58,620 bases of DNA from Bartonella sp. AU18XJBT (GCF_028618595.1 NZ_JAQITE010000011.1:1-58620); one strand, 5' to 3'; positions 34,831 to 45,416 are shown, counted from the first letter of the stretch. A program made the numbers and translations. The notes: generated by a model not told the origin, from the letters alone.

Positions 34831-35616
34831 TCAAAGAGATTGAGGTGCTTGTTCGTCTAACAGAGCTTGTACGCGCTTTTGAATTCTACGCATTTGTGGG
34901 TAATACTCTAATGCTGTTTCATAAGCTTTAAGAGCAAGTTTTGGACGCTCTGTTGCTTCCATGGTAACGCCAAGTTCAAAAAAAGCGATATAGTTACGCG
35001 GCTCAAGTTCAAGAGCATGGTTGAGATCAAGCATAGCAAGCTTGAAATCGTTTAGTTGAATGTGAATCCAAGCACGTCTTACCCAAGCTTCAGCGTGAGT
35101 AGGTAAAAGTGCAAGAGCATTATCAATATAATCAAGTGCAAGTCCATAATCGTCGCTACTGATCGCATTTTCAGCCCATGACATTAAAAGATCAATTGTA
35201 TCGCTCCCCGATTGGGACCATAAAAGTTGAAGTTGTTGACTGATCTTTTTTGCTTGAGAAACATCAGCACAATATTTCAACTCTTTCAGTAAACGTAAAA
35301 TTTCGGCTTCTTTGCGTTGCTTTACTCTGTCAACGTGGGAAAGCTGATCTTTGTCAAGATCTTCAAGAATAATCGCAGACAAATCAGAATCAGAGGGCAT
35401 TGAGGAAGGCGGAGGAGAATTGGGAATAAGATCATCTAACGGTAAAAGCGATTGTGGAGAAGGACGATCTTCAGGAAGCGAAGGAGGATTTTGCCCATAG
35501 CTAGAGGGAACAAAACAAAATATGCCAACACAAAGGAGAAAAAACACGTGCTGGAAAATACAGAAAAAACGCGACTGAAAAAATCGAAAGGTTTTTAAAA
35601 AAATAGAATAATCCAT
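34831..35616 (-). CDS. Periplasmic TPR-repeat protein
   Basis: 261 residues. A hydrophobic segment at about residues 18-40 (HVFFLLCVGIFCFVPSSYGQ) acts as signal peptide or anchor. A Pro/Ser-rich linker follows (43-80). The C-terminal part contains at least three TPR units (DYGLALDYIDNALALLPTHA, FKLAMLDLNHALELEPRN, PKLALKAYETALEYYP). TPR arrays mediate protein-protein contacts; here probably in the periplasm. ATG behind GGGGGC. Followed upstream by rpmJ on the same strand, 155 bp apart. Confidence 0.85.
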   Translation of the reverse strand: MDYSIFLKTFRFFQSRFFCIFQHVFFLLCVGIFCFVPSSYGQNPPSLPEDRPSPQSLLPLDDLIPNSPPPSSMPSDSDLSAIILEDLDKDQLSHVDRVKQRKEAEILRLLKELKYCADVSQAKKISQQLQLLWSQSGSDTIDLLMSWAENAISSDDYGLALDYIDNALALLPTHAEAWVRRAWIHIQLNDFKLAMLDLNHALELEPRNYIAFFELGVTMEATERPKLALKAYETALEYYPQMRRIQKRVQALLDEQAPQSL

Positions 35617-35770
35617 AAAAACAAGCCCCCAAAAGATAAATCACCAAATATTATCAAATACTAGACTTGTAATCAACGGACTTATAACCAATGGACTCGT
35701 AACCAAAAAAATCTTAAGAAAAAATTTTTAAGCCTACAAACAGTAGGCATAAAAATATTAACCAAAAGAA

Positions 35771-35896
35771 TTAACCTTGACGCGCTCTAAAACGTGGATT
35801 CGTTTTATTAAGAATATAAATACGACCCTTACGACGCACCAAACGATTGTTACGGTGGCGCTCCTTTAGTGCTTTAAGCGAATTTTTAATTTTCAT
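35771..35896 (-). CDS. rpmJ: 50S ribosomal protein L36
   Basis: 41 residues, [20 protein letters not shown] followed by [20 protein letters not shown] and a final G. This is the alphaproteobacterial L36 form without the zinc cysteines. A second ATG one codon upstream (35899) is possible. Binds 23S rRNA in the large subunit. Confidence 0.95.
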   Translation of the reverse strand: MKIKNSLKALKERHRNNRLVRRKGRIYILNKTNPRFRARQG

Positions 35897-35899
35897 CAT

Positions 35900-36799
35900 A
35901 TTCACCGTTAAACAGTTTACGTAACACAATACTATGATACAACATTAAAACAACTATGATATAATATTAAAACACAAAAATACAATATTACAACCCCAAT
36001 ATATTGCTCACTCAATGAACATTACATTGCGGCATTGTACTTGCATCATAACATCACATGATACACTTTTTCACTGTGATCACAAAAAGAAAAGCGTACT
36101 TTTAAGGTACGCATTAACACTTCATTAGCACAACAAATAAGTGAAAATTGCAAAAAAGTAAGGGAGATCTAACAAGAAGTCTTATTCTTGTCAAGGGTGT
36201 ATTATACATTTCTTATGCTGTGTTAATGGTTACCTTGAAAGTAAAAATATTCTCGTAAAAAGAAGCACAAAAAGTGGAAATAAGGAAAAGCTTCTCATTT
36301 GTGAGAAAATAATCTTGTTTTTCCGTAAAATATTATCGTTTAGTAAGGGGCATGTAAAATTTATACCATGAGGTGTTTTTGTTAGTGTGTGTGATGATAT
36401 TCTTAAAACCTAGAAAATAAACCGCATAATGAAGACAAATGGGATGAATTGTTAAGGATCAATTTCTATTGTTTAGAGCAAATAAGAGCCTCGCGTAGAG
36501 TTGAGATTTTCTCAGTGTAAATCTTTATATCTCATAGCATTTGCTGCTTGCATATCACAAGCGGGATTGGTGTATGGCTGAAAACACTTGAAGGTCAAGG
36601 AATAAAACGGTCTTTTATGAACCCTTTCAAGTGCAAGAGAGAGTTGCAACATTGGGAGCTGGCAAGCGGTGTGATGAGGCTGGCGTTTACACTTCATAAG
36701 CTTGAAGAGGGTGGTGTGCTATGAATGTTTAAGCTATTACCCGAGAGCTTTTATGTTCTATGATGAGGGGGTGTGAAGTGGTGGCAATGTGCATTGGCC
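35900..36799. other. Long gap without a gene
   Basis: AT-rich. Contains an AATATTAAAACA-type duplication near 35940-35970 and, after 36500, a block related to 42600-42950 (ACATTGGGAG, GTGATG-GGCTGG). No gene called. Confidence 0.5.
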
Positions 36800-36895
36800 A
36801 AGTATTTCTTTAAATAAGTATTTCTTTAAATAAGTATTTCTTTAAATAAGTATTTCTTTAAATAAGTGTTTCTTTAAATAAGTATTTCTTTAAAA
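36800..36895. repeat. Tandem repeat, 16-bp unit x 6
   Basis: AAGTATTTCTTTAAAT repeats six times (one unit with GTG in place of GTA, last unit with an extra A). Spacers are absent, so this is a minisatellite and not CRISPR. Confidence 0.97.
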
Positions 36896-36899
36896 TAAG

Positions 36900-37341
36900 C
36901 GCGTAAATTGGTAACACAAGTGTTTTCTGTTTGAGGCTTTTTATTTTACGTGAGGGCTGAGAGAATGTTTGGGAATGGATAAGCTTCGTGCTGTAATCAT
37001 ATCCTGTAATGATATCTTTTACGTGGCGATTAAGAACGGAGCGAAGCGCTTGGCTCTTTTAATGAGGGATTAAATCTGTGTTGTTAGAGTGAAAGATTGT
37101 GCATAAATTTCTCTTTGAGGGCAATAGCTTATGATTCTTTGCAACCCTATTATTTCTAGGTGGATTTCTACGTGGGGTGGATTGCTGGATATTGTCAAAC
37201 GGATGGGAATTCAAACTATCCGGTGAGAGAGCCAGTATACTGAGAATACAATTTGGCTCTTGAATGTGGATAGTTTGAATTCCTTTTAATATCCATGCTG
37301 TAGAAAAATTTGACCTTCCCAAGGGAGGTCTATGATGATGT
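36900..37341. other. Gap without a gene
   Basis: Starts with a copy of the AAGCGYGTAAAT-GTAACRCAAGT repeat. GGATAGTTTGAATTCC near 37265 is the inverse of GGAATTCAAACTATCC near 37205: a 16-bp inverted repeat with 45 nt between the arms. No gene. Confidence 0.5.
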
Positions 37342-37605
37342 TTATTTAAAGAGTGAAAGGTTCACATTGTCTGGTGATAGACGTAATAAAAGTATGTCAT
37401 AATACCAATTGATATACATGTTGCTAATGCCAAAGAGGGCTGACGTAATCATCATTGGTATCCCGATCAATAGGGGCAATGACTCTCTTCCTACCGCGAG
37501 GTATGTTAGACAAAGAATTCCTGTCATTAATAAAAAGATTATCGACAGGATTTTCGTTACGAGAACAATGGGTTTACGAAAGGTTAAAAGAAAGAGGAAC
37601 AACAT
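37342..37605 (-). CDS. Small two- to three-span membrane protein
   Basis: 87 residues with hydrophobic segments at about 2-8, 15-36 and 44-62, and the end YYDILLLRLSPDNVNLSLFK. Similar in layout and in the RKP(I/V) and L(L/I)RL(A/S)P... LFK ends to the broken gene at 26661-26958 beside traG. Function unknown; a T4SS-neighbourhood family is possible. Confidence 0.55.
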   Translation of the reverse strand: MLFLFLLTFRKPIVLVTKILSIIFLLMTGILCLTYLAVGRESLPLLIGIPMMITSALFGISNMYINWYYDILLLRLSPDNVNLSLFK

Positions 37606-37609
37606 ATGT

Positions 37610-38550
37610 CTAAATGTCCCCCCTTTACGTTTTGGGGAGGAACAGATTGTGCCTCATTTAAAAGCGCTTCTTTATTTTCATTTTTGTTAGAAATGAAGTA
37701 TTTTTTCGCACAATAAGCCTTTTAAAGGCAATGATAGTATTAAAATAATAGTATTAAAAAGTATAATTTAGCTTTATCAGGATAATAAAATAAACATTTA
37801 TACTTAGTCAATTAAGGGTGCTATTAGCTGCTCTTGAAAGAAGCTTGCAGCGCGAAAAATCGTTGGAACTTCGTGAAGTGTGTGGGGCTGATGGTTTTGA
37901 TGAATGTTATTGTTGAGCAGGATAGAGAGTTACAGACAGTCTTTTGGGGGTGATTACAGAGTATGCATAAATAGAGTATGCATAAATAAAGTGCGTTTAC
38001 GGTAAGGGAGTTCATAAAAAACTGCGGGATGCAATAAAGATATGCCATAAAACCAATGCGCATTATACGGTGGTGATGCGCCTTATAATTTATTGTCTTA
38101 ACAAGCTTTAAAGGTGGAAAAATGGATGCGCTGAAAAGAGAGGGGGGCGTGAGAGAAGAAAAATGGATCTGTAAAGAAGCCATTTAAGCCGTTGGAGAGA
38201 AGTTCAGGAAACTTTTTCGAGAAAGATGTTGAGCGGATGAACGAAAGGAGAATGTCCTCTATCCATTAAGAAAAAAAGAGAGAGGAGAAAGAAGAAAATT
38301 GCTATGCTGGAGGGGGGTATCTTCTGGCCAATATTGGGACGAATTCTCGAGAGTTGTTTGGGTGGAGTTATACATTTTACCTCTTTACAGCGATTTTATG
38401 AGAAAATAAAACGATGCTTTTGTGCAAAAATAAACGTAAGAAGAGAGGCTAGAGACAATAAAAGCGCAATCGTTGGGATTGGTATCTAGGGGCGTAATTG
38501 ATCAGTCTTATTTCCTAAAGATTGGGATTAAAAGCAAAATGAAGGGGCTG
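37610..38550. other. Long gap without a convincing gene
   Basis: AT-rich then G-rich. A duplicated word AGAGTATGCATAAATA occurs near 37960-37990. No coding region supported. Confidence 0.5.
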
Positions 38551-38554
38551 CCTC

Positions 38555-38612
38555 TATCATGGGGGAATAATGATGCCTTGGAGGTAACATGTTGGAGAAG
38601 AGGGTGGTGTTG
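38555..38612 (-). pseudogene. Fragment of the purK 5' end
   Basis: GCCTTGGAGGTAACATGTTG and GAGGGTGGTGTTGG here match 39885-39930 inside the first codons of purK. A 5' fragment has been copied to a site just downstream of purK. Confidence 0.6.
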
Positions 38613-38817
38613 GACCGAGGGGGCGATGGTTGGATGAGGGGGTGTTTTTGAAAGATCAGGGCTTGTAGGAGGGGGCAGAGTTTTGGGTGGGGTTGTGAGG
38701 GGTGAAGGGTTGAGGCGCGCTTGTTGAGCCGTATGAATGGTTGATCTGTGTGGGGAGAGAGGTTGTGTTTCAATTCATTGGGGGAAACGTGTGAAAAAAC
38801 GTTTTTATATGTGGGTG

Positions 38818-39954
38818 TTAAGATTTGTTGGCTGGTCCCATTAATTGGATGACATGCCCCATTTTGCGGTAGGGTTGAACAGTGCTTTTGCCATATAAAT
38901 GGGTCGAGGTGTGCTCTTGTGTGAGAAAATATTTTAACGTGCTTAAATTGTTACCAAGAAGATTTGTCATTTGGCAATCGCTATGGCGATAGGGACTGCC
39001 TAAGGGAAGTCCGCAAATAGCACGGATATGCTGTTCAAATTGTGAAGTTATGCATGCTTTTTGTGTCCAATGACCAGAATTATGGACACGCGGTGCAAGT
39101 TCATTCACTAAAAGATGAGCATCCGTTAAGACAAAAAACTCAATACAAAGAACACCAACGTAATCGAGGGCATTCATGACTGTTAGGCTGATTTCTTGGG
39201 CTGCTTTTTGCACGTCAAGTGGAATATGGGATGGAACAAAGGATTTATGAAGAATCCCGTTTTTGTGTTGGTTTTCTGGGCAATCATAAAAAATATGTTC
39301 CCCTTTTTTTGTGCGAGCAGAAAGAACCGAAATTTCCGATAAAAAAGGAACTATTTCTTCTAAAATACAAGGCTGTTCCTGAAAAGTCCTTAAGGCTTCG
39401 TCAAGGGTTTGTTCATCGGGGTGGTCAAGCTTGATCTGGTTTTTTCCATCATAACCAAAACGACGCGTCTTTAAAAGACCACGTCCCCCTAAGGAATCGA
39501 GAGCGGAAAGAAGAGAAGAAGAATCGTCAACAGCATACCATGAGGCAGTGCCAATCCCTTGATTACGCAAAAATTGCTTCTCAAACAGTCGATCTTGCGT
39601 GATCTCTAATGCTTTGGAAGAAGGATAAACGGGCTTACTTTTCTCTACATATTGAACCGTTTGAAGCGAAAGATTTTCAAATTCATAGCTGACAACATCA
39701 CACTGAGAAACAAAATGATCTAAAGCTGATGTATCGTCATAAGAGGCAACAATATGGCTGTTTGCTGTTTGAGCGGCTGGGCAATCGGCTTCAGGGCAAA
39801 AAATAACGGTTCGAAATCCTAATTCTGCGGCCGCTATGGCGAGCATCCGTGCTAACTGTCCGCCGCCGATTAAACCAATGACGCTGCCTGGAGGTAACAT
39901 GTTAGGTGAGGGGGGGGTGGTGTTGGCTAGGGTGGTGTTGGAAAACGATACCAT
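38818..39954 (-). CDS. purK: N5-carboxyaminoimidazole ribonucleotide synthase
   Basis: 378 residues. An ATP-grasp enzyme that makes N5-CAIR from AIR, ATP and bicarbonate in purine synthesis. N-terminal GSVIGLIGGGQLARMLAIAA, then RRFGYDGKNQ and the ATP-grasp ends CIEFFVLTDAHLLVNELAPR and VHNSGHWT are typical. Starts 1 bp after the purE stop codon. A 5' Pro/Thr-rich extension of about 15 residues precedes the usual start. Confidence 0.96.
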   Translation of the reverse strand: MVSFSNTTLANTTPPSPNMLPPGSVIGLIGGGQLARMLAIAAAELGFRTVIFCPEADCPAAQTANSHIVASYDDTSALDHFVSQCDVVSYEFENLSLQTVQYVEKSKPVYPSSKALEITQDRLFEKQFLRNQGIGTASWYAVDDSSSLLSALDSLGGRGLLKTRRFGYDGKNQIKLDHPDEQTLDEALRTFQEQPCILEEIVPFLSEISVLSARTKKGEHIFYDCPENQHKNGILHKSFVPSHIPLDVQKAAQEISLTVMNALDYVGVLCIEFFVLTDAHLLVNELAPRVHNSGHWTQKACITSQFEQHIRAICGLPLGSPYRHSDCQMTNLLGNNLSTLKYFLTQEHTSTHLYGKSTVQPYRKMGHVIQLMGPANKS

Positions 39955-39955
39955 T

Positions 39956-40453
39956 TTAAACCTCCGTTACAGGCGTTTGGGCGACATTAGCTGTTTGTTG
40001 TTGACGCCAATCTTGTAATCGTTGGGCGAGATCATGATCATAAATGGCCATAACGGCTGCGGCTAAAAGTGCTGCATTAATTGCGCCTGCTTTGCCAATT
40101 GCTAATGTGCCAACGGGTATCCCTGCTGGCATTTGCACAATTGAAAGCAAAGAATCTTGACCAGAAAGAGAATGAGAATGCACTGGAACGCCAAAGACAG
40201 GAAGAGGCGTAAGGGCTGCTAGCATACCAGGAAGATGCGCTGCACCCCCTGCACCTGCAATTAAAACTTTAAACCCTACTTCTTTTGCTCCTTTTGCAAA
40301 TTGATAAAGGCGTTCAGGGGTTCGGTGTGCTGAGACAATATGCGAACTATGAGAAATACCAAGATTCGTCAAAATATCTGCACTATGGCACATCGTTTGC
40401 CAATCCGATTGGCTCCCCATTAAAATCGCGACATCACATGATTTTTTCATCAT
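39956..40453 (-). CDS. purE: N5-CAIR mutase
   Basis: 165 residues from ATG at 40453 (or 40450), behind GGATGGAG. It converts N5-CAIR to CAIR. Motifs [15 protein letters not shown] and [12 protein letters not shown] are the family's active-site loops. Forms an operon with purK (purE-purK). The open frame extends 12 codons upstream of the chosen ATG without a ribosome binding site. Confidence 0.96.
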   Translation of the reverse strand: MMKKSCDVAILMGSQSDWQTMCHSADILTNLGISHSSHIVSAHRTPERLYQFAKGAKEVGFKVLIAGAGGAAHLPGMLAALTPLPVFGVPVHSHSLSGQDSLLSIVQMPAGIPVGTLAIGKAGAINAALLAAAVMAIYDHDLAQRLQDWRQQQTANVAQTPVTEV

Positions 40454-40499
40454 TCTCCATCCTTTTGATTCAATGCGATTCTTTATCATTATTTTTTAA

Positions 40500-41160
40500 A
40501 AGTTTTATAGTCTCTTTGCAAAGCCAATTGATGACAGAGAAACAGTTATTTTGCAAATAAGATGGAAAGCTAAAAATTTAAAGGGGAATTTCGAGAGTTA
40601 AAAAATTAAAGTATTGAAGGTTATGAAGCATTTCTTTTAAGGGGGGATCAATTTTGAGGAAGAGCTATTAAGGGGGCACCATGAGGCTGTTGAGCTGCAG
40701 CATTGTCGTTTATTTAAGATAAGAGGAAAAAATACATTAGGGAAAAGCCATTGGTTGTAAGGTTTTCAAAAAAATTATTCGTTTTTTATTTGCTAAAATA
40801 AATACTGTATCCATATTATGTAAAATATAGTGGTAATTTTTAAATATTGCTTACAATAAAGAAGAGATGTATATCTGTCAGTTTTAAAGCCTGCTTAATT
40901 TTGCTGTTAAGGCGATTTTTCATGTATGGGGGGATGATCTTTATAGTTACTGATATTGTTGATACAAGAGAAGATAGTGATCAGTTCTTTCGGTCTGATG
41001 TCTTTTTAGAATAATTATAGAGTTCTTTGTTTTTTCACTTAAATATAAAGTGAATGATGAATTGTGAATAATAAATCTATTGTCTCTTTTTTGCCCAATT
41101 TTCTAATATGGTGAACGCTGAAGTAAATTAAGAGTTAAACAACGGATGTAAAGGAGATTT
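40500..41160. other. Gap without a gene
   Basis: AT-rich; no coding signal or repeat seen. Promoters for purE (minus) and for the 41168 gene (plus) should lie here. Confidence 0.5.
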
Positions 41161-41167
41161 AAAAGCT

Positions 41168-41320
41168 ATGTTTCTTCCATTTTTAATCGCTTTAGGGACT
41201 GCAATAACGTCTATGTATGGCAAAAAAAATATAAGTTATGCTTTGTGGGCAATTTTATTCGTTGTCATTCTTTTCACTTTCAATCATCACGCAACTTCTA
41301 CTTTAAATTTATCTTTTTGA
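41168..41320 (+). CDS. DUF5993 small membrane protein
   Basis: 50 residues: MFLPFLIALGTAITSMYGKK, then NISYALWAILFVVILFTFNH. Two membrane helices. ATG behind AAGGAG. The family regularly sits before a DsbB-like gene, as here (11 bp to the next start). Probably a partner or stabiliser of the DsbB-like protein. Confidence 0.75.
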   Translation: MFLPFLIALGTAITSMYGKKNISYALWAILFVVILFTFNHHATSTLNLSF

Positions 41321-41330
41321 GAGAATAGCC

Positions 41331-41912
41331 ATGGAACACGTTGAACAAAAAAATCCTCACTTCGTCATCTTTATGAATACGCTAGGACTCATTGGGTTAT
41401 CTATTGTCTTGGTGGTGGCTTTTTATTATCAATTGGTGAAGTTTGAGTTACCTTGTCCCCTTTGTTTGCTCCAGCGCGTTGGATTGATGCTGGCAGGTTG
41501 TGGGTTCTTGCTCAATATTCACCATAAGGTGAAAAATACTCATTATGGTATGGTTATTCTTGGTTGTATGGTAACGAGTGCCGTTGCAGCACGGCAAGTG
41601 TTTTTGCATATAACGCCTGATGATTTGGGATATGGTTCAACGTTCTTTGGATTGCATTTTTATACTTGGGCTTTCATTATTTCTGTCCTTTGTATCCTTG
41701 CTGTTTCATTTGTCATGATTTTAGGCGAATTGGCACACAAGTTCAAAGAATTTTCTCCTTTCCCATTCTTGAGTAAAGCGGCAAGTTTTTTATTTGTGTT
41801 TTTGATTGCGGCAAATTTGATTTCTACTATACTGGAATGTGGTGGTGGACAATGTGCCGATGATCCTGTAAGGTATGAATTGTTATCAAATTGGTTCCCT
41901 TCACAATCTTGA
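41331..41912 (+). CDS. DsbB-like disulfide bond formation protein
   Basis: 193 residues, four to five membrane helices. The first cysteine pair is CPLC (Cys42/Cys45) after the first helix, as in DsbB. A second pair, Cys170 and Cys175 (ECGGGQCADD), lies near the C-terminus instead of in the usual second periplasmic loop. The enzyme reoxidises a DsbA-like partner and passes electrons to quinone. Preceded by a DUF5993 gene and followed by a strong terminator. Confidence 0.88.
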   Translation: MEHVEQKNPHFVIFMNTLGLIGLSIVLVVAFYYQLVKFELPCPLCLLQRVGLMLAGCGFLLNIHHKVKNTHYGMVILGCMVTSAVAARQVFLHITPDDLGYGSTFFGLHFYTWAFIISVLCILAVSFVMILGELAHKFKEFSPFPFLSKAASFLFVFLIAANLISTILECGGGQCADDPVRYELLSNWFPSQS

Positions 41913-41950
41913 AATTTTTTAATAATCCCTCATCATAATTTTTATTGTTA

Positions 41951-41989
41951 AAGAAGCGGAAATGTTTAAAAAATCCGCTTCTTTTTTAT
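41951..41989 (+). terminator. Intrinsic terminator of the DsbB-like operon
   Basis: GAAGCGGA (41953-41960) pairs with TCCGCTTC (41974-41981), followed by TTTTTT. Confidence 0.9.
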
Positions 41990-41999
41990 TGATTGGGAA

Positions 42000-43970
42000 G
42001 ACATTTCAGCAAGAGTTTCGATAATTTGATCTTTATACCAACACTGGCTTTTATGAACGCTGGCGATTGATATTTTCTAGCTAAGACTTGCTCTGTGAAC
42101 CTTTTATACTGTCTTTTGAGGGAGATGAGGGGATTGGTCGGAGGCGTTTGTAGAATAGCCCCAGATTGTTGAGCTGCGTGGGTTAAGAAACCTCGTTTTT
42201 TATGGGGCATTAACTATAAAAATTTTTTATTCTTGATTTTTCTTAACGTTGTATTAAATAAGTCTTTGTATTCATTTTGGTGCTTCTAAAGCGTCTTGAC
42301 TGCTTCGAGAGGGATTAATATAAAATTTTGAAAATTATCTAAATAATTTTCTACAAAGGTTTGTTTGTTAGAAGCAAACCTTTTTTTTTATCTAATTTTT
42401 AGATAATTTCTTTCAGTGTGAAGCCTTTTTTAAAAAAAGGTAAGTGTTTTGATGCGACCCTCTTTTTTGTTAGTATATTGATTTATAATGATAAAACATC
42501 TTTTTAAACATGAATCACAACGCTGAATATAATAAAAATTTCTCATCATCAGTTCTCTCATATTGAATTATTAAAATTACTTACTTGCACATCATGAGCT
42601 GGAGGACCATGTGGGGCAAAACTGTATAAGAAAGGCATGCCTTTAATGAATTATCTCTCGAATAGAAGGTTGTCCGCAACATTGGGAGTGGGCAGAGTTT
42701 TTGTGATGGTGCCGGTGTGTTCCTTCATAAACGTAAAGGGAGGCTGAATGGATATTATACCCTTCATGGCGGCTATTCCTTTACGGATAGTGTTCTCGAA
42801 ATGGGTGTGATGAGCGTTGTGAGAGCTGTCTTTAAAACAAGCGTGTAAATATGTAACGCAAGTATATTCCTTTTGGCGCGTTTTGTATTACGAAAAAATA
42901 CTGACTTATAAGGATGAGTTATCATTGTAGATAGTGAAAGAGAAAAACGAAAAGGTTTTCTCATTTCAAATTTTCTTATAGTCAATTAATTAAATGTACT
43001 CTTGTCCGTTACAAGAAAGCACTGGATTTGGGGCAAGATTCTTTTAAAAGTCGTAAAATGCTTCTTATGAACTTTTTTGATCGCTAGCATTTGTCGAAAA
43101 AATTTATGCTGGTCAATGCAATAATAGGGGGGGTATATCTATGATTTAGGTGAAAATAGGGGAATTTAAATGAAAATAAGGGGCAAGATTTTAATGACAG
43201 TTGTTGAAAACGTTATTGTGTAATGCATTTTTTACAGATTTTCTGCTTTCTGTAAATATGTAAAAGCGTGAAAACGTATATTCGTGAAAAAGGAAAAGGG
43301 TTTATGTCGTTAGGGGCGTTGTGGTTCATGAGACGGAATGTATAGGGATCGCGTTTTCAAGGTGAAGAGTAATATAAATGGAAGGAGTGGCTTAGAGGAA
43401 ATGTGTGGAGAGAGGAAAAATGGGGCAGGTTGTATGGGAAATGCATAGAGGTGGCGTGTGGGGTGGTGAAGGATGTCGTGGATGGCCGCGTGAAGAATGG
43501 AGGATGTTTTTGAAAAAAGGAGGGGGCTTGTGGGGTGGGTGAGGTGTTTGCATTTATCTAAATGGCGTATGTTTAAGGTGTGGAGCGTATGTTTAGGATG
43601 TGGAAGGCGGAAGGTGAGGGAAAGTTGGATGGATGATGATTGTTTGTAAGTCGTGGAGAGGGATCCGTCAGAGGCGTTGGGAAAAACGCTTGAGGGCGAG
43701 AAAATTGAGCGCAATTTCTTGTCACTCTGAAACCAAGATCATCATAAAAATTGGAGAAAATTAGCGGGTAAAAGAGAAAATGGGCGGGTAAAATTTGAAG
43801 AGAGAAAGTTTTCAGTCTCAATGGGTGGGTGATGTTTTTTGAGAACATGAGAGAGTAAACTTTAAAAACCTTTCCCTTTTTGTGGAATTTTTATTCACAA
43901 ACTTAAGAAAATAAGGTATGAACGCTGGAAATAACGCACAGCTTAACAAAAATGTGCACTTTAAAGGAAA
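42000..43970. other. Long gap without a convincing gene
   Basis: Includes a 74-residue minus frame (41986-42210) that overlaps the terminator and is not called; a second hairpin at 42354-42392; a diverged copy (about 42600-42950) of the block at 36500-36950; and a G-rich stretch (43300-43700) with Pro/His-rich artefact frames. Confidence 0.5.
42354..42392 (+). terminator. Intrinsic terminator without an obvious gene
   Basis: AAAGGTTTG and CAAACCTTTTTTTTT form a stem with a T run. It has no intact gene before it, so it may mark a small RNA or a lost gene. Confidence 0.7.
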
Positions 43971-43979
43971 TGTTTGTTT

Positions 43980-44198
43980 ATGTCAAAAGAAGAAGTTTTA
44001 GAATTTTCTGGTATCGTTACTGAACTCTTACCGAACGCAATGTTTCGTGTAAAATTAGAAAATGATCATGAAATTATTGCGCATACCGCTGGTAGAATGC
44101 GGAAAAATCGTATTCGGGTGTTGGCAGGTGATAAAATCATGGTGGAAATGACACCTTATGATTTGACAAAAGGGCGCATTACATATCGCTATAAGTAG
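43980..44198 (+). CDS. infA: Translation initiation factor IF-1
   Basis: 72 residues, [20 protein letters not shown], then an S1/OB fold with [19 protein letters not shown] and GRITYRYK. Start ATG 43980, behind AAAGGAAATG; an ATG two codons earlier is possible. Binds the A site of the 30S subunit. Followed by maf and yacG, a standard Rhizobiales order. Confidence 0.97.
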   Translation: MSKEEVLEFSGIVTELLPNAMFRVKLENDHEIIAHTAGRMRKNRIRVLAGDKIMVEMTPYDLTKGRITYRYK

Positions 44199-44417
44199 CC
44201 TAAGGGGGTGGCTTGCACTTTTTTCTAAAAGCATCATATTATTTCTGTTATTTTTTAATAGTTCTTTAGCTTGCTTTTCATGAGTGAAAAAAGTGAGTGT
44301 TTGGGTGGCTTTGAAAAACTGTAAAATCAATGCGGAAAAAATAAAGGAGATTAATGGCGTTTAAAAAGGGGGCGCTTAAAGGGGGGCGAGAGGGAAGTCG
44401 ATTGTGAAGGGGTGGAA

Positions 44418-45110
44418 ATGAAAAATATAAGAGAGTGGGGGGAAAAACGTTTGGCAGATGCTCTTACAGAAGAAATTCATTTGGTGCTTGCTTCCGCTTC
44501 GCCAAGGCGTTTGGCGCTCTTGGCACAAATAGGGATTGATCCGCAGCAGGTTTGTGCAAGCGATATTGATGAAACGCCAAAATTAAAAGAACATCCTGCA
44601 AATCTTGCCAAACGTTTGGCAAAAGAAAAAGCGCTGAAAGCCCAAGAAATTTTGCGCTGGTACAATCAGAATGGTCAAGAAGAATTACCTCAACAGAAAA
44701 TCATTATCTTGGCTGCTGATACGGTGGTGGCTGTGGGGCGCACCATTCTTCCCAAACCAGAGGGTGAAGACGAGGCTTATGAATGTTTACGATACCTTTC
44801 TGGGCGGGCGCATAAGGTTTATGGCGCCGTTTGTGCGCTCAATGAACGTGGAAAAATAACCGTAAAATTGGTTGAAAGTCGTGTCCGTTTTAGACGCTTA
44901 ACCCCTGCCGTGATGAAGGCTTACCTTGCTTCTGGTGAATGGGAAGGGAAAGCAGGTGGCTACGCTATTCAGGGAAAAGCCGGTGCTTTCGTCGTCCATA
45001 TGACTGGTTCTTATTCTAATGTTGTGGGTTTGCCTTTGGCTGAAACAGCAGATCTCTTGACTGCTTATCACTATCCACTTTTCACGCACTGGGCTGAAGA
45101 AACGCATTAG
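44418..45110 (+). CDS. maf: Maf-family nucleotide pyrophosphatase
   Basis: 230 residues from ATG 44418 behind AAGGGGTGG; a GTG at 44412 is also in frame. Motifs LASASPRRLALL, DIDETPK, KEKALKA and AADTVV are the family's nucleotide- and metal-binding positions. It hydrolyses non-canonical NTPs to NMPs. It has an N-terminal extension of about 22 residues before the usual start. Confidence 0.93.
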   Translation: MKNIREWGEKRLADALTEEIHLVLASASPRRLALLAQIGIDPQQVCASDIDETPKLKEHPANLAKRLAKEKALKAQEILRWYNQNGQEELPQQKIIILAADTVVAVGRTILPKPEGEDEAYECLRYLSGRAHKVYGAVCALNERGKITVKLVESRVRFRRLTPAVMKAYLASGEWEGKAGGYAIQGKAGAFVVHMTGSYSNVVGLPLAETADLLTAYHYPLFTHWAEETH

Positions 45111-45131
45111 AAAAACTTTAAGGCAAGATTA

Positions 45132-45416
45132 ATGCAAGGTGAAAAGCAACAAAAAGAGAAAAGCCAAAATGAAAAAAAAGGAACAGAAGAAAAATTAATG
45201 AAGGAGCAGATGACAAAGGGGCGCCAAGAAAAAAAAGAGCCAAATTTTCAAAAAGAGACTCGTCCTCCGCATCCTTGTCCTATTTGTGGTCAAATGTCAC
45301 AAAAGTCTTCTTATCCTTTTTGTTCCACACGATGCCGAGCCATTGATCTTAATCGTTGGCTTTCAGGCGCTTATATTTTACCACCCCCACCACAAGTAAG
45401 TGATGAAGAAGAATAA
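45132..45416 (+). CDS. yacG: YacG zinc protein, DNA gyrase inhibitor type
   Basis: 94 residues. The C-terminal half has CPICGQ and, 16 residues on, CSTRCRAIDLNRWLSG: the four-cysteine zinc site of YacG, which binds GyrB in E. coli. The N-terminal ~40 residues are a K/E/Q-rich extension not typical of the family. Starts 21 bp after maf. Its 3' end is copied twice in the intergenic region downstream. Confidence 0.92.
   Translation: MQGEKQQKEKSQNEKKGTEEKLMKEQMTKGRQEKKEPNFQKETRPPHPCPICGQMSQKSSYPFCSTRCRAIDLNRWLSGAYILPPPPQVSDEEE

Noticed and set aside
36800-36895. Possible CRISPR array
   Set aside because: Units of 16 bp follow one another with no spacers and no cas genes are present.
41986-42210. 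74-residue minus-strand frame after the DsbB-like gene
   Set aside because: Its end abuts the terminator, it has no recognisable motif and no good start context.
43310-43848. Two overlapping minus-strand frames
   Set aside because: Artefacts of a G-rich plus strand; composition is Pro/His/Ser with no conserved pattern.
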